64,000 nt of DNA from Methanohalophilus sp. RSK (GTDB taxonomy: Archaea; Halobacteriota; Methanosarcinia; Methanosarcinales; Methanosarcinaceae). How positions within the stretch are numbered: the first letter of the stretch is position 1; the number at the start of each line of letters is the position of its first letter. The notes under the pieces are model-generated. The model was given only the letters and a program-made list of their open reading frames with translations. It ran no database searches and was not told the origin of the DNA. The position numbers and the translations under genes are program-made. Where the stretch lies: positions 124,001 to 188,000 of the forward strand of contig NZ_RDSK01000012.1 in NCBI RefSeq assembly GCF_003722075.1, in the 5' to 3' direction. Positions 17,837 through 26,463 of this stretch are shown here, piece by piece.

Positions 17837-18268
17837 ATGCCAGGAAGATTGCCTGATTCGGATAACCCGGTGTTTGCCCGCTGGATGAAAGGGGAAATGG
17901 GCAAGATCAACAGGACAATAGTGGCGCAGAGAATGACACTGGCCCGGTTGCTTGAGGAAGAGGTGCCACACTCCAGAACCTGGTCAGGGGACAGGTACGT
18001 ATTCGACAGACATGTAATCGGGATGCTGGGAGATAAGCTGCCCACTGAATTGCATGACAGGCTGAAACTGCCCATCCTCTTTTTCTTTGATTTCCGTGTG
18101 GAAGACAGCTGTTTCCTCAATGACAAACATGCCCTCCGGGCCCTGCAAATACTCTCGGAATTGGGAGAAATGTACCGCATGCGTCAGGGCAAGGTCTGGG
18201 TCGGCAAAAGCATGGCCTACTCGATCATGCGCAAATACCCAACTGCCATCCAGATAACAATGGGCTGA
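17837..18268 (+). CDS. DUF61 (UPF0216) family protein
   Basis: Conserved euryarchaeal protein of unknown function, 143 residues. Recognisable by MKGEMGKINRTIVAQRMTLARLLEEEVP at the N-terminal end and by the terminal KSMAYSIMRKYPTAIQI segment. Mostly mixed alpha/beta with no cysteine motif and no membrane helix. The start is ATG 17837 because GGGAGG lies 7 bases ahead; the frame stays open upstream to 17783 but without a ribosome site. It converges with the DRG GTPase gene, 10 bases between stops. Confidence 0.85.
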   Translation: MPGRLPDSDNPVFARWMKGEMGKINRTIVAQRMTLARLLEEEVPHSRTWSGDRYVFDRHVIGMLGDKLPTELHDRLKLPILFFFDFRVEDSCFLNDKHALRALQILSELGEMYRMRQGKVWVGKSMAYSIMRKYPTAIQITMG

Positions 18269-18278
18269 AAAAATAAGT

Positions 18279-19370
18279 TCACGTCTGTATGATCACGGTC
18301 AGGATATCCTCATCCTCGAGCACATGCTCCAGCCCTGCACGCTGGCCCGGGTGTTTGGCCGATTCACCCCATACCTGGGCATACCTGAACTTATCCCGGA
18401 AATCGCGATGCAGGTGATCACACACATCTCCCACCGTGCTTCTTTTACGGATAATAAGCGGCTCCTCCATATCCGCAGCCTCACCCTGCGGTTTGAGGTA
18501 TATCCGTATGAAATCCAGGGAATTGAAGATCATGTCCTTTACCTCTTCCAGATGAGTGCCCTTATTGGCAGAGATCAGCAGGGAATCCGGGAATTTTTCT
18601 CTCACTTTAGGCAGGGTGTTTTCGTCCGCCAGGTCCACCTTATTGATGACAGTCACATCGGGAATGTAGACACGGTTGCCCATAATCACATCGATCAGCT
18701 GGTCCACATCTATATCATCCCTGATAAGCACATGGGCATTGTTTATCTTATAATCATCCAGGATTGCCTTGATAAGATCCTCCGAAAGATCCAGGTCGAG
18801 GGTGCTGCTCACAGTGATTCCACCGCGATCTTTCCTCTTGATCACGACATCAGGCGGTTGCTGGCCCAGCCTAATACCGGCATCATAAAGCTCCTTTTTG
18901 AGAACCTCGAAGTGTTCTGTCTGGAAAACGTCAAGCATGAAAACTACCAGGTCACTGTTACGCACAACTGCGATAACTTCCTTACCCCGGCCACGTCCGC
19001 TGGCCGCACCCCTGACAAGACCCGGCACATCCAGGATCTGTATGGCTGCACCTTTGTGTTCCATTACACCGGGAATAACATCCAGGGTTGTGAATTCATA
19101 AGCACCGATTTCAGAGTTTGCCCCGGTAAGCCGGTTCAGGAGAGTGGATTTACCAACTGAAGGAAAACCTACCAGTGTAACCGTAGCATTTCCAGATTTA
19201 CGTACTCCGTAACCTTCCCCGCCGGATTTGGCAGAAGCTTTCTTCTGGAGATCCTCACGCAACCGGGCAATCTTGGCCTTCAGTTTACCTACATGATGAG
19301 ATGTTGCTTTGTTATAAGGAGTGTCTCGAATCTCTTTTTCAATATTGGCAATATCGTCCTCGACGCTCAT
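18279..19370 (-). CDS. DRG-type OBG GTPase with TGS domain
   Basis: Archaeal relative of eukaryotic developmentally regulated GTP-binding proteins, linked to ribosome function. Of 363 residues: an N-terminal helical hairpin, G1 GFPSVGKST (about 70), the G2/switch region around FTTLDVIPG, G3 DVPGLVRGAASGRGRG, an S5D2L-like insert, G4 NKVD, and a C-terminal TGS domain (EPLIIRKRSTVGDVC to ILTVIIQT). ATG 19370 follows GGTGG; an in-frame GTG two codons earlier overlaps that site. Confidence 0.95.
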   Translation of the reverse strand: MSVEDDIANIEKEIRDTPYNKATSHHVGKLKAKIARLREDLQKKASAKSGGEGYGVRKSGNATVTLVGFPSVGKSTLLNRLTGANSEIGAYEFTTLDVIPGVMEHKGAAIQILDVPGLVRGAASGRGRGKEVIAVVRNSDLVVFMLDVFQTEHFEVLKKELYDAGIRLGQQPPDVVIKRKDRGGITVSSTLDLDLSEDLIKAILDDYKINNAHVLIRDDIDVDQLIDVIMGNRVYIPDVTVINKVDLADENTLPKVREKFPDSLLISANKGTHLEEVKDMIFNSLDFIRIYLKPQGEAADMEEPLIIRKRSTVGDVCDHLHRDFRDKFRYAQVWGESAKHPGQRAGLEHVLEDEDILTVIIQT

Positions 19371-19454
19371 CGCCACCTACCACCACTTCAATGTTAAAAA
19401 GACTTTCCCGTTTCCGCAATCCCATAAATTTTTTGTTGATTTTACCCGCTGTAT

Positions 19455-20567
19455 TTAATCGGCAGGCTCCTCTCGTACAAACACAAGTACATCCCGGGGA
19501 TCGATTTCCACCAGGCATTCTGAACCCGGCCCGATATCCAGTTTCCCGAAGGTACGGTTATCCATTTCCGACAGCAGTACAGATCTGCCATCTGGAATAT
19601 CCACAGCCACAACCCTGCTTGCCCCCCTGTTGACAACACTGCGCACATTTGTGGAAAAAACATTGCAGCCACAAATATCTTCCCGGGCCGGATGGAGATG
19701 CACATTCTCCGGCCGCACACCCCAGGAATAACTGCCAGCCGCATCAACATTCGTTGTAGTGGTTATTGAGATCGAATCCGTATCCAGGACAAAACCATTC
19801 TCAGACTTGCCTGCAAAATCGGCATCAAAAATATTCGATACACCTACAATTTCTGCCACATGCCTGTTACACGGATTATAGAAAACGTCCTCAGGCCTGC
19901 CCTCCTGCTGCACCGAACCCTCATGCAATACCACTACTTTATCGGCCAGCGTGAAGGCTTCAACCGGATTGTGAGTGATGAACAACACAGGGATATCCAG
20001 TGTCTCCTGGATACTGTGTATCCTCTCCCTCAGGCGCATCCGGACGACCATATCGAGTGCTGAAAAAGGTTCATCCAGAAGTAATATGTCAGGATTGGGA
20101 GCCAGGGCACGGGCCAGGGCAACTCGCTGTTTCTGTCCTCCCGATAGCCGGGAAGGATACTGGTCCTGCAGACCCGTTATGTGCAGAAGTTCCAGCATCT
20201 CATGTAACCTTTGTTCTTTTGCAGCATCCGATTTGCCTTTTAACCCATAAGTGATGTTTTTGGCCACACTCATATGCGGAAAAAGGGCATAATTCTGGAA
20301 AACATAGCCCGGCCTGCGGTCCTGGGGAGACAGGTTCTTTTTTGAACCGCTGTCAAAATAGACCTTGCCATTAACGTCAATAAAACCCCTATCAGGTTTC
20401 CCCAACCCTGCGATACACCTCAGGGTTGTGGTTTTCCCCGAACCGGAACGCCCAAACAGAACAACCAGTTCATTTGAAGCAGTAAAATTAACATCCAGAT
20501 TAAAATCCGGGGCTTGCTTCTGCCCTGAATATCTTTTTTTTATATCAACCTGAATATTACCAGTCAT
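19455..20567 (-). CDS. modC: Molybdate/tungstate ABC transporter ATP-binding protein
   Basis: ATPase of the oxyanion importer. Walker A is GRSGSGKTT (about 39-47), the Q-loop is in VFQNYALFPHMSV, the signature is LSGGQKQRVALARALA, Walker B is ILLLDEPFSALD and the switch His is in FITHNP. The C-terminal 130 residues form a TOBE-type region (ENVHLHPAR and onward) that binds oxyanion in some ModC proteins. Last gene of modA-modB-modC, only 3 bases after modB. Tungstate versus molybdate preference cannot be read here. Confidence 0.93.
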   Translation of the reverse strand: MTGNIQVDIKKRYSGQKQAPDFNLDVNFTASNELVVLFGRSGSGKTTTLRCIAGLGKPDRGFIDVNGKVYFDSGSKKNLSPQDRRPGYVFQNYALFPHMSVAKNITYGLKGKSDAAKEQRLHEMLELLHITGLQDQYPSRLSGGQKQRVALARALAPNPDILLLDEPFSALDMVVRMRLRERIHSIQETLDIPVLFITHNPVEAFTLADKVVVLHEGSVQQEGRPEDVFYNPCNRHVAEIVGVSNIFDADFAGKSENGFVLDTDSISITTTTNVDAAGSYSWGVRPENVHLHPAREDICGCNVFSTNVRSVVNRGASRVVAVDIPDGRSVLLSEMDNRTFGKLDIGPGSECLVEIDPRDVLVFVREEPAD

Positions 20568-20570
20568 GTC

Positions 20571-21248
20571 TCACACCTTCCACCGGTTAACAAGTTTTGC
20601 CGTTGCAGCCATGGAAACAAGGGACATTATTACAAGGATTACAACAAGAATATTGGCAAGACTGTCATTGCCTGACTGGAAGGCAGTGTAAATAGAAAGC
20701 GACATGGTATTCGTTTTTCCGGGAATGTTACCCGCAACCATAAGGGTCGCACCGAATTCCCCCACAGCCCTTGCAAAACTCAACACCAGCCCTGCTATAA
20801 TTCCTTTTTTCGCAAGGGGCAGGGTCACAAAAAGGGCAGTTTCCAGTTCACTGTGCCCCAGCGTATAAGCCACATATTCCAGCTCCCGATCCACACTTCC
20901 TATCGCAGCGGATGTGGTTTTAACCATCAATGGCAGGGATACCACAAATGCAGCGATCACGGCTGCCTGCCATGTGAAAAGAATGCCAAAACCCGTAATT
21001 TCAAAAATATACTGACCCAGCACACCATTCTTCCCGAGCAATATGACAAGCAAGTACCCGGTTACCGTGGGAGGTAACACAAGGGGCAGGGTCACCAGAA
21101 TGTCCACAAGGTTTTTGCCCGTAAAATCACGGCGTGCCAGCAGGTAGGAAATGAGCAGGCCTATCAGTACCACCAGTATCGTTGACAGGGTGGCTATCTT
21201 CAGGGTTATATACAGGGGATAAATGGCCTGCTCAAGCACAAAACTCAC
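20571..21248 (-). CDS. modB: Molybdate/tungstate ABC transporter permease
   Basis: Membrane subunit, 225 residues with about five or six helices. The BPD-type EAA loop is near YVAYTLGHSELETALFVTLPLAKKGIIAGLVLSFARAVGEFGATLMVAGN, where the AVGEFGATLM segment is characteristic of ModB. PLVLPPTVTGYLLVILLG is also typical. It overlaps the modA stop by 4 bases, so the operon is tightly coupled. Confidence 0.93.
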   Translation of the reverse strand: MSFVLEQAIYPLYITLKIATLSTILVVLIGLLISYLLARRDFTGKNLVDILVTLPLVLPPTVTGYLLVILLGKNGVLGQYIFEITGFGILFTWQAAVIAAFVVSLPLMVKTTSAAIGSVDRELEYVAYTLGHSELETALFVTLPLAKKGIIAGLVLSFARAVGEFGATLMVAGNIPGKTNTMSLSIYTAFQSGNDSLANILVVILVIMSLVSMAATAKLVNRWKV

Positions 21249-22042
21249 TCTACCTTAAATCCATATTCTTCCAGAATACGCTTACCCTCAGAACCTGTTA
21301 CAAAATCAATGAATTTCCGGGATGCTTCCTTTGCCTCAGAATCTGCCAGGATTGCCACCGGATAACTTATATCGGCATCTACCGGCACCTCTCCTACAAT
21401 CCTTATATTGTCGCTCTCAGAAGTTTGTGCATCCGTCATATATACAAATCCTGCATCCACTTCCCCGCGTTCCACATACACAAGGACCTGTTTCACATTT
21501 TCCGCAAATATTGTCTTGCCTTCAATAGCCTGCCAGAGCCCTGCCTCTTCAAGTCCCTGTTTTGCATAACGTCCTACAGGTGCAGTTTCAGGATTGCCCA
21601 GGGCGATCTTTGTGATCTCCTCTGAATCCAGATCCTCAAGAGTTTCGATCTGGTTTGTACCTGCAGGTACTATCATAACAAGACTATTACGGGCAAAATC
21701 CCGTCTTGAATCAGCATCTATCATATCCTTCGTATCCAGAATATCCATGTGTTTCTGGGATGCTGAAGCAAAAACATCGATCGGTGCTCCTCCCTCAATC
21801 TGCATTCTCAGGGAACCTGAACTTGCAAGGTTGAGATTGACCTCAATATCAGGATTATCAGCCTCGAACTGTTTTACTATCTCACGGTAACTTTCCGTCA
21901 AACTGGCAGCCGCAGATACCGTGATTTGCTCACTGTCAGTTTCTTGTGCAGATGATGCAGCGGAATTGGCCAGATATGCACCGACCACAGTTAAGACTGC
22001 TATTGTTGCTACCAGAAGTATTATCTGATTGTTTCGTTTCAT
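21245..22042 (-). CDS. modA: Molybdate/tungstate-binding lipoprotein-type protein
   Basis: Extracellular oxyanion-binding subunit. A membrane anchor or signal peptide (IILLVATIAVLTVVGAYLA) starts the protein; there is no lipobox cysteine, so an N-terminal anchor is likely. The mature domain has VSAAASLTESYREIV, NLNLASSGSLRMQIEGGAPIDVFASAS and GFVYMTDAQTSESDN, all standard ModA blocks. 265 residues. First gene of modABC, with a ModE-like site 20 bases upstream of the start codon. Confidence 0.93.
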   Translation of the reverse strand: MKRNNQIILLVATIAVLTVVGAYLANSAASSAQETDSEQITVSAAASLTESYREIVKQFEADNPDIEVNLNLASSGSLRMQIEGGAPIDVFASASQKHMDILDTKDMIDADSRRDFARNSLVMIVPAGTNQIETLEDLDSEEITKIALGNPETAPVGRYAKQGLEEAGLWQAIEGKTIFAENVKQVLVYVERGEVDAGFVYMTDAQTSESDNIRIVGEVPVDADISYPVAILADSEAKEASRKFIDFVTGSEGKRILEEYGFKVE

Positions 22043-22061
22043 TCAACCACCTTATGCCCTG

Positions 22062-22085
22062 CGATATGTTCGGACATGCATAACG
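22062..22085. promoter_or_regulatory. ModE-like operator upstream of modA
   Basis: Arms CGATATG (22062-22068) and CATAACG (22079-22085) are an inverted repeat with one mismatch and a 10-base spacer, 24 bases overall. I judge 16 of 24 positions equal to the Escherichia coli modA operator as I remember it. The site lies 20 bases before modA. On the minus strand an A-box-like TTATTTATG (about 22104-22114) would start transcription inside it, as expected for repression. A second dyad GTGCAT (22086-22091) / ATGCAC (22100-22105) adjoins it. Confidence 0.55.
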
Positions 22086-22140
22086 GTGCATTGATACATA
22101 TGCACATAAATAAGTTTCTAAAAGAGCCAATGAAACGAAA

Positions 22141-23361
22141 TCAATTCTCAAAGAAAGTGACTTCAACCTCATTCCCGGCTTTTACAAAAGTGATTTGCGG
22201 TTCGATTACAATGAAACCATCGGCCTTTGCCAGTGTTGTTATTGAAGCAGAGGTTTTATCCACCGAATAGGCACAGCCATCAATTACTTCCACACAATGG
22301 TATTCCAGCCTGTTATCAGAATACACGTCATCCATAAGGGTTGCTTTCACCCGTTGTCTTGCAGGCGCAGAGATCCCCAGCCCCTTTCTTACAAGCGAGG
22401 ACACGATCTCATTGAATACCATCAGGGATGCTGTGGGATTACCGGGCAATCCAATCACGGGAATGTTCCTGACCGATGCAATAATTACCGGTTTGCCGGG
22501 TTTGAACTTTAAGCCATGCATCCGGATTTGCCCTTCTTCTTCCATTAACCGGTACATGAAATCATCCGAACCCGCCGATGTGCTGCCGGTTGTCAATACG
22601 ATATCACATTCAGAAACTGCCTCCAAAAGGAGAGAACGGGCTTTTTCAGGTTCATCCCCAACTATACCATAGACCACAGGAGTTGCCGACAAACGTCTGA
22701 TAGCGGTTGACAGTGTATAGGAATTGGCATCATAGATCCTTCCCGGGCCGAGAGGATCGCCAGGCTCGGTCAATTCATTCCCTGTAGAGATAATGCCCAC
22801 TTTCAGATTTTTCACAATTGTATTATTGATGCCCAGCGCCGCAAGGATACCAATCTTTGCAGGAGACAGCATTTGCCCTGCTTCAAGAACAGTTTCCTCT
22901 CTGGAAATATCAGTGCCTGCATCAAGGATGTGCTGTCCCTGACGCACCTCACTATGGATACACACTTTCCCCTCTTCAAGAGTGGTATCTTCCACCATAA
23001 CAACAGAATCACTTTCCTGTGGAATCGGGGCCCCGGTGGAAATTTCCACAGCTTCCCCTTTTTCAAGGGATAGGCTATCCCCTCTGCCCGCAGGGACATA
23101 GGCTTTCAGTAACAAACATGTGCCCGGCGTAGGTACATCTTCGGCACGGATAGCATAACCATCCTTGAGTGCCTTGGCAAAGGGTGGAACATTGATGGCA
23201 GATACTATATTTTCTGCAAGTATGCGACCATCGGCATGTTCAAGTGAAACATGCTCCACTCCGCAATTTACGGGCAAGGCGTCCAGGATTTGCCTGGCCT
23301 CATCCAGCGATGTTAGATCGTTGAGTATTTTGCGCATCTTCGTTTGTGCAACCTTCAACAC
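22141..23361 (-). CDS. moeA: Molybdopterin molybdenumtransferase
   Basis: Inserts molybdenum or tungsten into adenylylated molybdopterin. The 406-residue form includes the MoeA N-terminal domain (TSLDEARQIL, VPPFAKALKDGYAIRAED), the MoCF domain (GIISTGNELTEPGD, TTGSTSAGSDDF, KFKPGKPVII, GLPGNPTASLMVF) and a C-terminal barrel. The start may be GTG 23361, right after the ilvE stop, or ATG 23337, which begins closer to family homology. No metal-binding C-terminal extra domain is present. It lies between ilvE and modABC. Confidence 0.94.
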   Translation of the reverse strand: MLKVAQTKMRKILNDLTSLDEARQILDALPVNCGVEHVSLEHADGRILAENIVSAINVPPFAKALKDGYAIRAEDVPTPGTCLLLKAYVPAGRGDSLSLEKGEAVEISTGAPIPQESDSVVMVEDTTLEEGKVCIHSEVRQGQHILDAGTDISREETVLEAGQMLSPAKIGILAALGINNTIVKNLKVGIISTGNELTEPGDPLGPGRIYDANSYTLSTAIRRLSATPVVYGIVGDEPEKARSLLLEAVSECDIVLTTGSTSAGSDDFMYRLMEEEGQIRMHGLKFKPGKPVIIASVRNIPVIGLPGNPTASLMVFNEIVSSLVRKGLGISAPARQRVKATLMDDVYSDNRLEYHCVEVIDGCAYSVDKTSASITTLAKADGFIVIEPQITFVKAGNEVEVTFFEN

Positions 23362-24240
23362 TTATTCGTAGATCGGAGTACCGGTAGTACCTGTGATCTG
23401 CTCGAAAGCCTTTACCATTTCCCCGGTAATGGGCCCTGGTTTTCCATCTCCGATAAGCCTTCCGTCAACTTTTGTAATGGGGGCGGCTTCTGCAGCAGTG
23501 CCGGTTACAAAAACCTCATCTGCTGTGAATAAATCAAAGAGCCCTACATTTTCCTCAAGTACCTCATAACCCCTTTCCACAAGTAACTCAATCGCTGTTG
23601 CACGGGTAATACCCTTCAGATTGGAAATCGTTGGAGGAGTATAGACTTTGCCATTCTTTATGATGAAGATATTATCCCCGGAACCTTCACAGATATAGCC
23701 GTTGCTGTCCAGGAATATCGCTTCGTCACCACCCTTGGCATTGGCCTCGATCTTGGCCAGGATGTTATTCAGGTAGTTCAGGGATTTGATATTAGGGGAG
23801 AGGGCATCGGGAGCATTGCGCCGGGTTGCTACCATGACTGCTTTCAAACCAACCTCATAGAGATCTCCGTACATTGCCCCCCATTCCTGGGTAATGATGA
23901 ATATATTGGGAGTTTTGCATTTGCGGGGGTCAAGACCAAGGTCCCCTACACCACGGGATACGATGGGTCTTATGTATGCATCACTGAGATTATTTTTCCT
24001 CAGGGTTTCCAGGATTGCCTGACTCATCTCTTCCCTGCTGAGAGGAATTTCCATTGCGATCGCCTTTGCAGAATCAAATAAACGATCTATGTGCTCTTTT
24101 AACTTGAATACCCTGCCATTGTATGCCCTGATCCCTTCAAAGACACCGTCACCATAGAGGAAACCATGGTCATAGACAGAAGTGGTTGCTTCGGATTTAG
24201 GGACGTAATCACCGTTATAATAAACCAGAACTTCACTCAT
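23362..24240 (-). CDS. ilvE: Branched-chain amino acid aminotransferase
   Basis: PLP enzyme (fold IV) for the last step of Ile, Leu and Val synthesis. 292 residues with [21 protein letters not shown] at the N-terminus, the catalytic Lys in [40 protein letters not shown] and [17 protein letters not shown]. Length and motifs are standard. A 24-base dyad and an A-box-like CATATATATT lie 55-80 bases upstream. Confidence 0.95.
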   Translation of the reverse strand: MSEVLVYYNGDYVPKSEATTSVYDHGFLYGDGVFEGIRAYNGRVFKLKEHIDRLFDSAKAIAMEIPLSREEMSQAILETLRKNNLSDAYIRPIVSRGVGDLGLDPRKCKTPNIFIITQEWGAMYGDLYEVGLKAVMVATRRNAPDALSPNIKSLNYLNNILAKIEANAKGGDEAIFLDSNGYICEGSGDNIFIIKNGKVYTPPTISNLKGITRATAIELLVERGYEVLEENVGLFDLFTADEVFVTGTAAEAAPITKVDGRLIGDGKPGPITGEMVKAFEQITGTTGTPIYE

Positions 24241-24298
24241 TTTCAGCCCTCTTAATATGACTTATCAGTATTAAGATGGACAAATGTAATCATAATAT

Positions 24299-24322
24299 AT
24301 ATGAATATTTGTAAATTCATAT
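24299..24322. promoter_or_regulatory. Dyad operator candidate upstream of ilvE
   Basis: Perfect arms ATATGAAT (24299-24306) and ATTCATAT (24315-24322) with an 8-base spacer. On the minus strand the likely A-box (CATATATAT) overlaps the left arm, so a protein bound here could help or block TBP at ilvE. Confidence 0.4.
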
Positions 24323-24382
24323 CCAACAGTTGACAAAAGGCTTTTATGCACCAAATCCTATTTCATGTCGCTTCACTATCCT

Positions 24383-24457
24383 GGGCCCGTGGCTTAGCCA
24401 GGATATAGCACCGGGCTTCTAACCCGGTGGTCGTGGGTTCAAATCCCACCGGGTCCG
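24383..24457 (+). tRNA. tRNA-Arg (anticodon TCT)
   Basis: Acceptor stem GGGCCCG/CGGGTCC pairs with one G-U. The D-arm holds GGCTTAGCCAGGATATAGC. The anticodon stem CCGGG/CCCGG carries loop CTTCTAA, so the anticodon is TCT. The T-arm is GTGGGTTCAAATCCCAC. Discriminator G is followed by CATCA, so CCA is not encoded. No intron. Confidence 0.95.
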
Positions 24458-24464
24458 CATCAAC

Positions 24465-24477
24465 TTTTTTTTATTTT
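24465..24477 (+). terminator. Oligo-T terminator of tRNA-Arg
   Basis: Eight T residues followed by ATTTTA start 7 bases after the tRNA, the usual archaeal stop signal. The remaining bases to 24584 show only a short AT-rich leader for the next gene. Confidence 0.6.
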
Positions 24478-24584
24478 ATTGCCACCGGTTGAGTTATCAA
24501 TCCCTCAGTTTATAGTCTATATTGCTGACAACAGCAAGAACGAAACTATTGTAATCTCCATGTTTTATCCAAGGAGAAGAAAAC

Positions 24585-24812
24585 ATGATCATCCTGGAAA
24601 AATGGTACAAAAACCAGATTGAAAAGATCGATGACGCTGAACTCAAGGGAGTCGAGCTGAATACTATCATGGATAGAAAAGTCTGCTGCGGTAAAAAGGC
24701 TACAAAAAAGAAGCGTCTGGGTTACATACATTTACCTGCTGATATGGAATTGACTAATGTCAGGGAATACAACATCGAAGAGGGAATACTGAAAGTCTGG
24801 ATACAATTATAA
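24585..24812 (+). CDS. Small uncharacterised protein with CCGKK motif
   Basis: 75-residue protein behind a good AAGGAG site. The N-terminal half is charged and helical (LEKWYKNQIEKIDDAELKG). The centre has KVCCGKKATKKKRLG, a basic stretch with a vicinal Cys pair that could bind nucleic acid or metal. The C-terminus ends in beta-like ILKVWIQL. I do not recognise it. It precedes the thioesterase gene by 19 bases with an AGGAGG site between, so the pair is probably co-transcribed. Confidence 0.6.
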   Translation: MIILEKWYKNQIEKIDDAELKGVELNTIMDRKVCCGKKATKKKRLGYIHLPADMELTNVREYNIEEGILKVWIQL

Positions 24813-24831
24813 TACAGGAGGAGTATGAAAT

Positions 24832-25236
24832 ATGAAAGATGCAGAAGAATTGCTAAAAAAAGACCTGTTTGCCCGGTATATCGGAATCGAGTTGCTGGAA
24901 GTTGCAAAAGGCTATGCAAAAGCTTCCATGAAAATAGAAGACAAGCACAAGAATGGCCTTGGTACAGTACAGGGAGGTGCCATATTCACCCTTGCAGACT
25001 TCACATTTGCCGCAGCAGCAAATTCCCATGGACGAGTGGCTGTTGCCATCAATGCCAACATAAGCTATCCAAAGGCTGCAACAGAGGGCATCCTTAAAGC
25101 AGAAGCTTTCGAAACATCCCTGAATCCCAAAATCGCAACCTACACTGTAACTGTCACAGATGAAAGGGCAGAAACTGTTGCCCGTTTTGAAGGACTTGCA
25201 TACCGGAAAAGAAACCTAATTGAAGATATTATCTGA
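24832..25236 (+). CDS. PaaI-like hotdog-fold thioesterase
   Basis: 134-residue acyl-CoA thioesterase candidate. The hotdog signature is NGLGTVQGGAIFTLADFTFAAAANSHG, which matches the PaaI/YbgC-type active-site helix, followed by beta strands AVAINANISYPKAATEGILKAEA and TYTVTVTDE. A phenylacetate pathway is not expected in a methanogen, so the true substrate is unknown. It converges with the HAD gene with 2 bases between stops. Confidence 0.85.
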   Translation: MKDAEELLKKDLFARYIGIELLEVAKGYAKASMKIEDKHKNGLGTVQGGAIFTLADFTFAAAANSHGRVAVAINANISYPKAATEGILKAEAFETSLNPKIATYTVTVTDERAETVARFEGLAYRKRNLIEDII

Positions 25237-25238
25237 AC

Positions 25239-25880
25239 TTATTTCAATGATAAAAGGTACCGTACCAGTTCCCCGTGGTTATCAAATACCCTATCCGCCC
25301 TCTCCAGTTTATCCGGGGACACATAAGTAGGGACAGCCACACAATACATCCCTGCTCTTTTGGCCGCTTCTACACCTTTTTTTGCATTCTCCACCACGAC
25401 ACAATCCGCAGGATTTACTTCAAGCATACGGGCAGCTTTTAAGAATGGTTCCGGTTCGGGTTTGCCCTTGCTGACATCCTCCCCGCTGATGACCGCATCA
25501 AAGATGCCCGGGAAAAAATCATCCACTATATGATTTACAATTGATCTGTCGGCACCCGAAACCATGGCCAGCAGGAAACTTTTCTTTAGTTCTGGTAAAA
25601 TCGCACGTATCTCTTCAAAAGGTTTGAATTTGGCTGTCCTTTTGAATTCCCCCTGATATTGTGCAAGAAGGCCTTCAATGTCCAGAGATGCAGGATCGAT
25701 ATTTTTGCGTTTTAATATGTGAGTTACAATGTCAACTGTCCTGGAACCTTCCATGTCATAGATGGTTTGTTCATCAAGATGTATTCCCACAGCACCGAAT
25801 ACCCGATTAATTGTTTTGACATGGTGGGGCATTGAGTCAATGAGAATGCCATCCATATCGAAAATCAAAGCCTTCACCAT
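25239..25880 (-). CDS. HAD-superfamily phosphatase/phosphomutase (beta-PGM-like)
   Basis: 213-residue hydrolase with motif I FDMDGILIDS (nucleophile and acid/base Asp), a helical cap, motif II in AMVSGADRS, motif III Lys in GKPEPEPFLKAA and motif IV VVVENAKKGVEAAKRAG, where the usual D-S is replaced by N-A. The overall form resembles beta-phosphoglucomutase or phosphoglycolate phosphatase. It may be a housekeeping phosphatase. The altered motif IV makes metal binding a point to check. Confidence 0.85.
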   Translation of the reverse strand: MVKALIFDMDGILIDSMPHHVKTINRVFGAVGIHLDEQTIYDMEGSRTVDIVTHILKRKNIDPASLDIEGLLAQYQGEFKRTAKFKPFEEIRAILPELKKSFLLAMVSGADRSIVNHIVDDFFPGIFDAVISGEDVSKGKPEPEPFLKAARMLEVNPADCVVVENAKKGVEAAKRAGMYCVAVPTYVSPDKLERADRVFDNHGELVRYLLSLK

Positions 25881-25901
25881 GTATAAAAATACTCCCTGAT
25901 G

Positions 25902-26291
25902 TCAGGAATCATCAGATGCGTTATGTTTGTGCAGAGCAATCTCAATATTGGTATGGAGGTCTTCTACTTTGAAAGGTTTGGAGATATAACCGGCAGGGTC
26001 TGTTAATTTCGCCCTTTCAAGGGTATCTTCATCAGTATAAGCAGTCAGATATATTACAGGAATGTTAAAATTTTTCCTGATATAATCTCCTGCCTCAATC
26101 CCGTCACCTTCTCCTTTCAGCAAAATATCCATCAACACCAGATCAGGATAAAAAAGATCAGCTTTGCGTATAGCATCCTCTGCAGAAGAGGCCTTACAGG
26201 GAATGGAATAGCCTAAAGATTCAAGTTTGCTTTTAATTGCCATAGCAACTATATTTTCGTCTTCGACTATCATTATTTGTGCATTTTTCAT
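25902..26291 (-). CDS. Stand-alone response regulator receiver protein
   Basis: A single CheY-like domain of 129 residues without an output domain. Acidic pocket Glu10/Asp11 in IVEDENIV, phosphoacceptor Asp55 in [10 protein letters not shown], and the conserved Lys in GYISKPF. Methanosarcinales have many orphan receiver proteins with histidine kinases elsewhere; no kinase lies in this window. Start ATG 26291 follows AAGG; a TTG one codon earlier is possible. Confidence 0.9.
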   Translation of the reverse strand: MKNAQIMIVEDENIVAMAIKSKLESLGYSIPCKASSAEDAIRKADLFYPDLVLMDILLKGEGDGIEAGDYIRKNFNIPVIYLTAYTDEDTLERAKLTDPAGYISKPFKVEDLHTNIEIALHKHNASDDS

Positions 26292-26463
26292 CAAAGGACC
26301 TTCATAAATTTACAGTTTATATAATAAATCCTTACCGATAACACTTGCACATAAAAATTACAGGTGTTGTAATGAGAGAATTATTGAACTAGTTACTCAT
26401 CAACTGTCACTTAATATAAATTTATTGTTGTGATTTATATAGCATAAAAGCATGGGTGAAAGC

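Noticed and set aside
18324-19160. Long plus-strand frame opposite the DRG gene
   Set aside because: Shadow of a clearly conserved GTPase-TGS gene.
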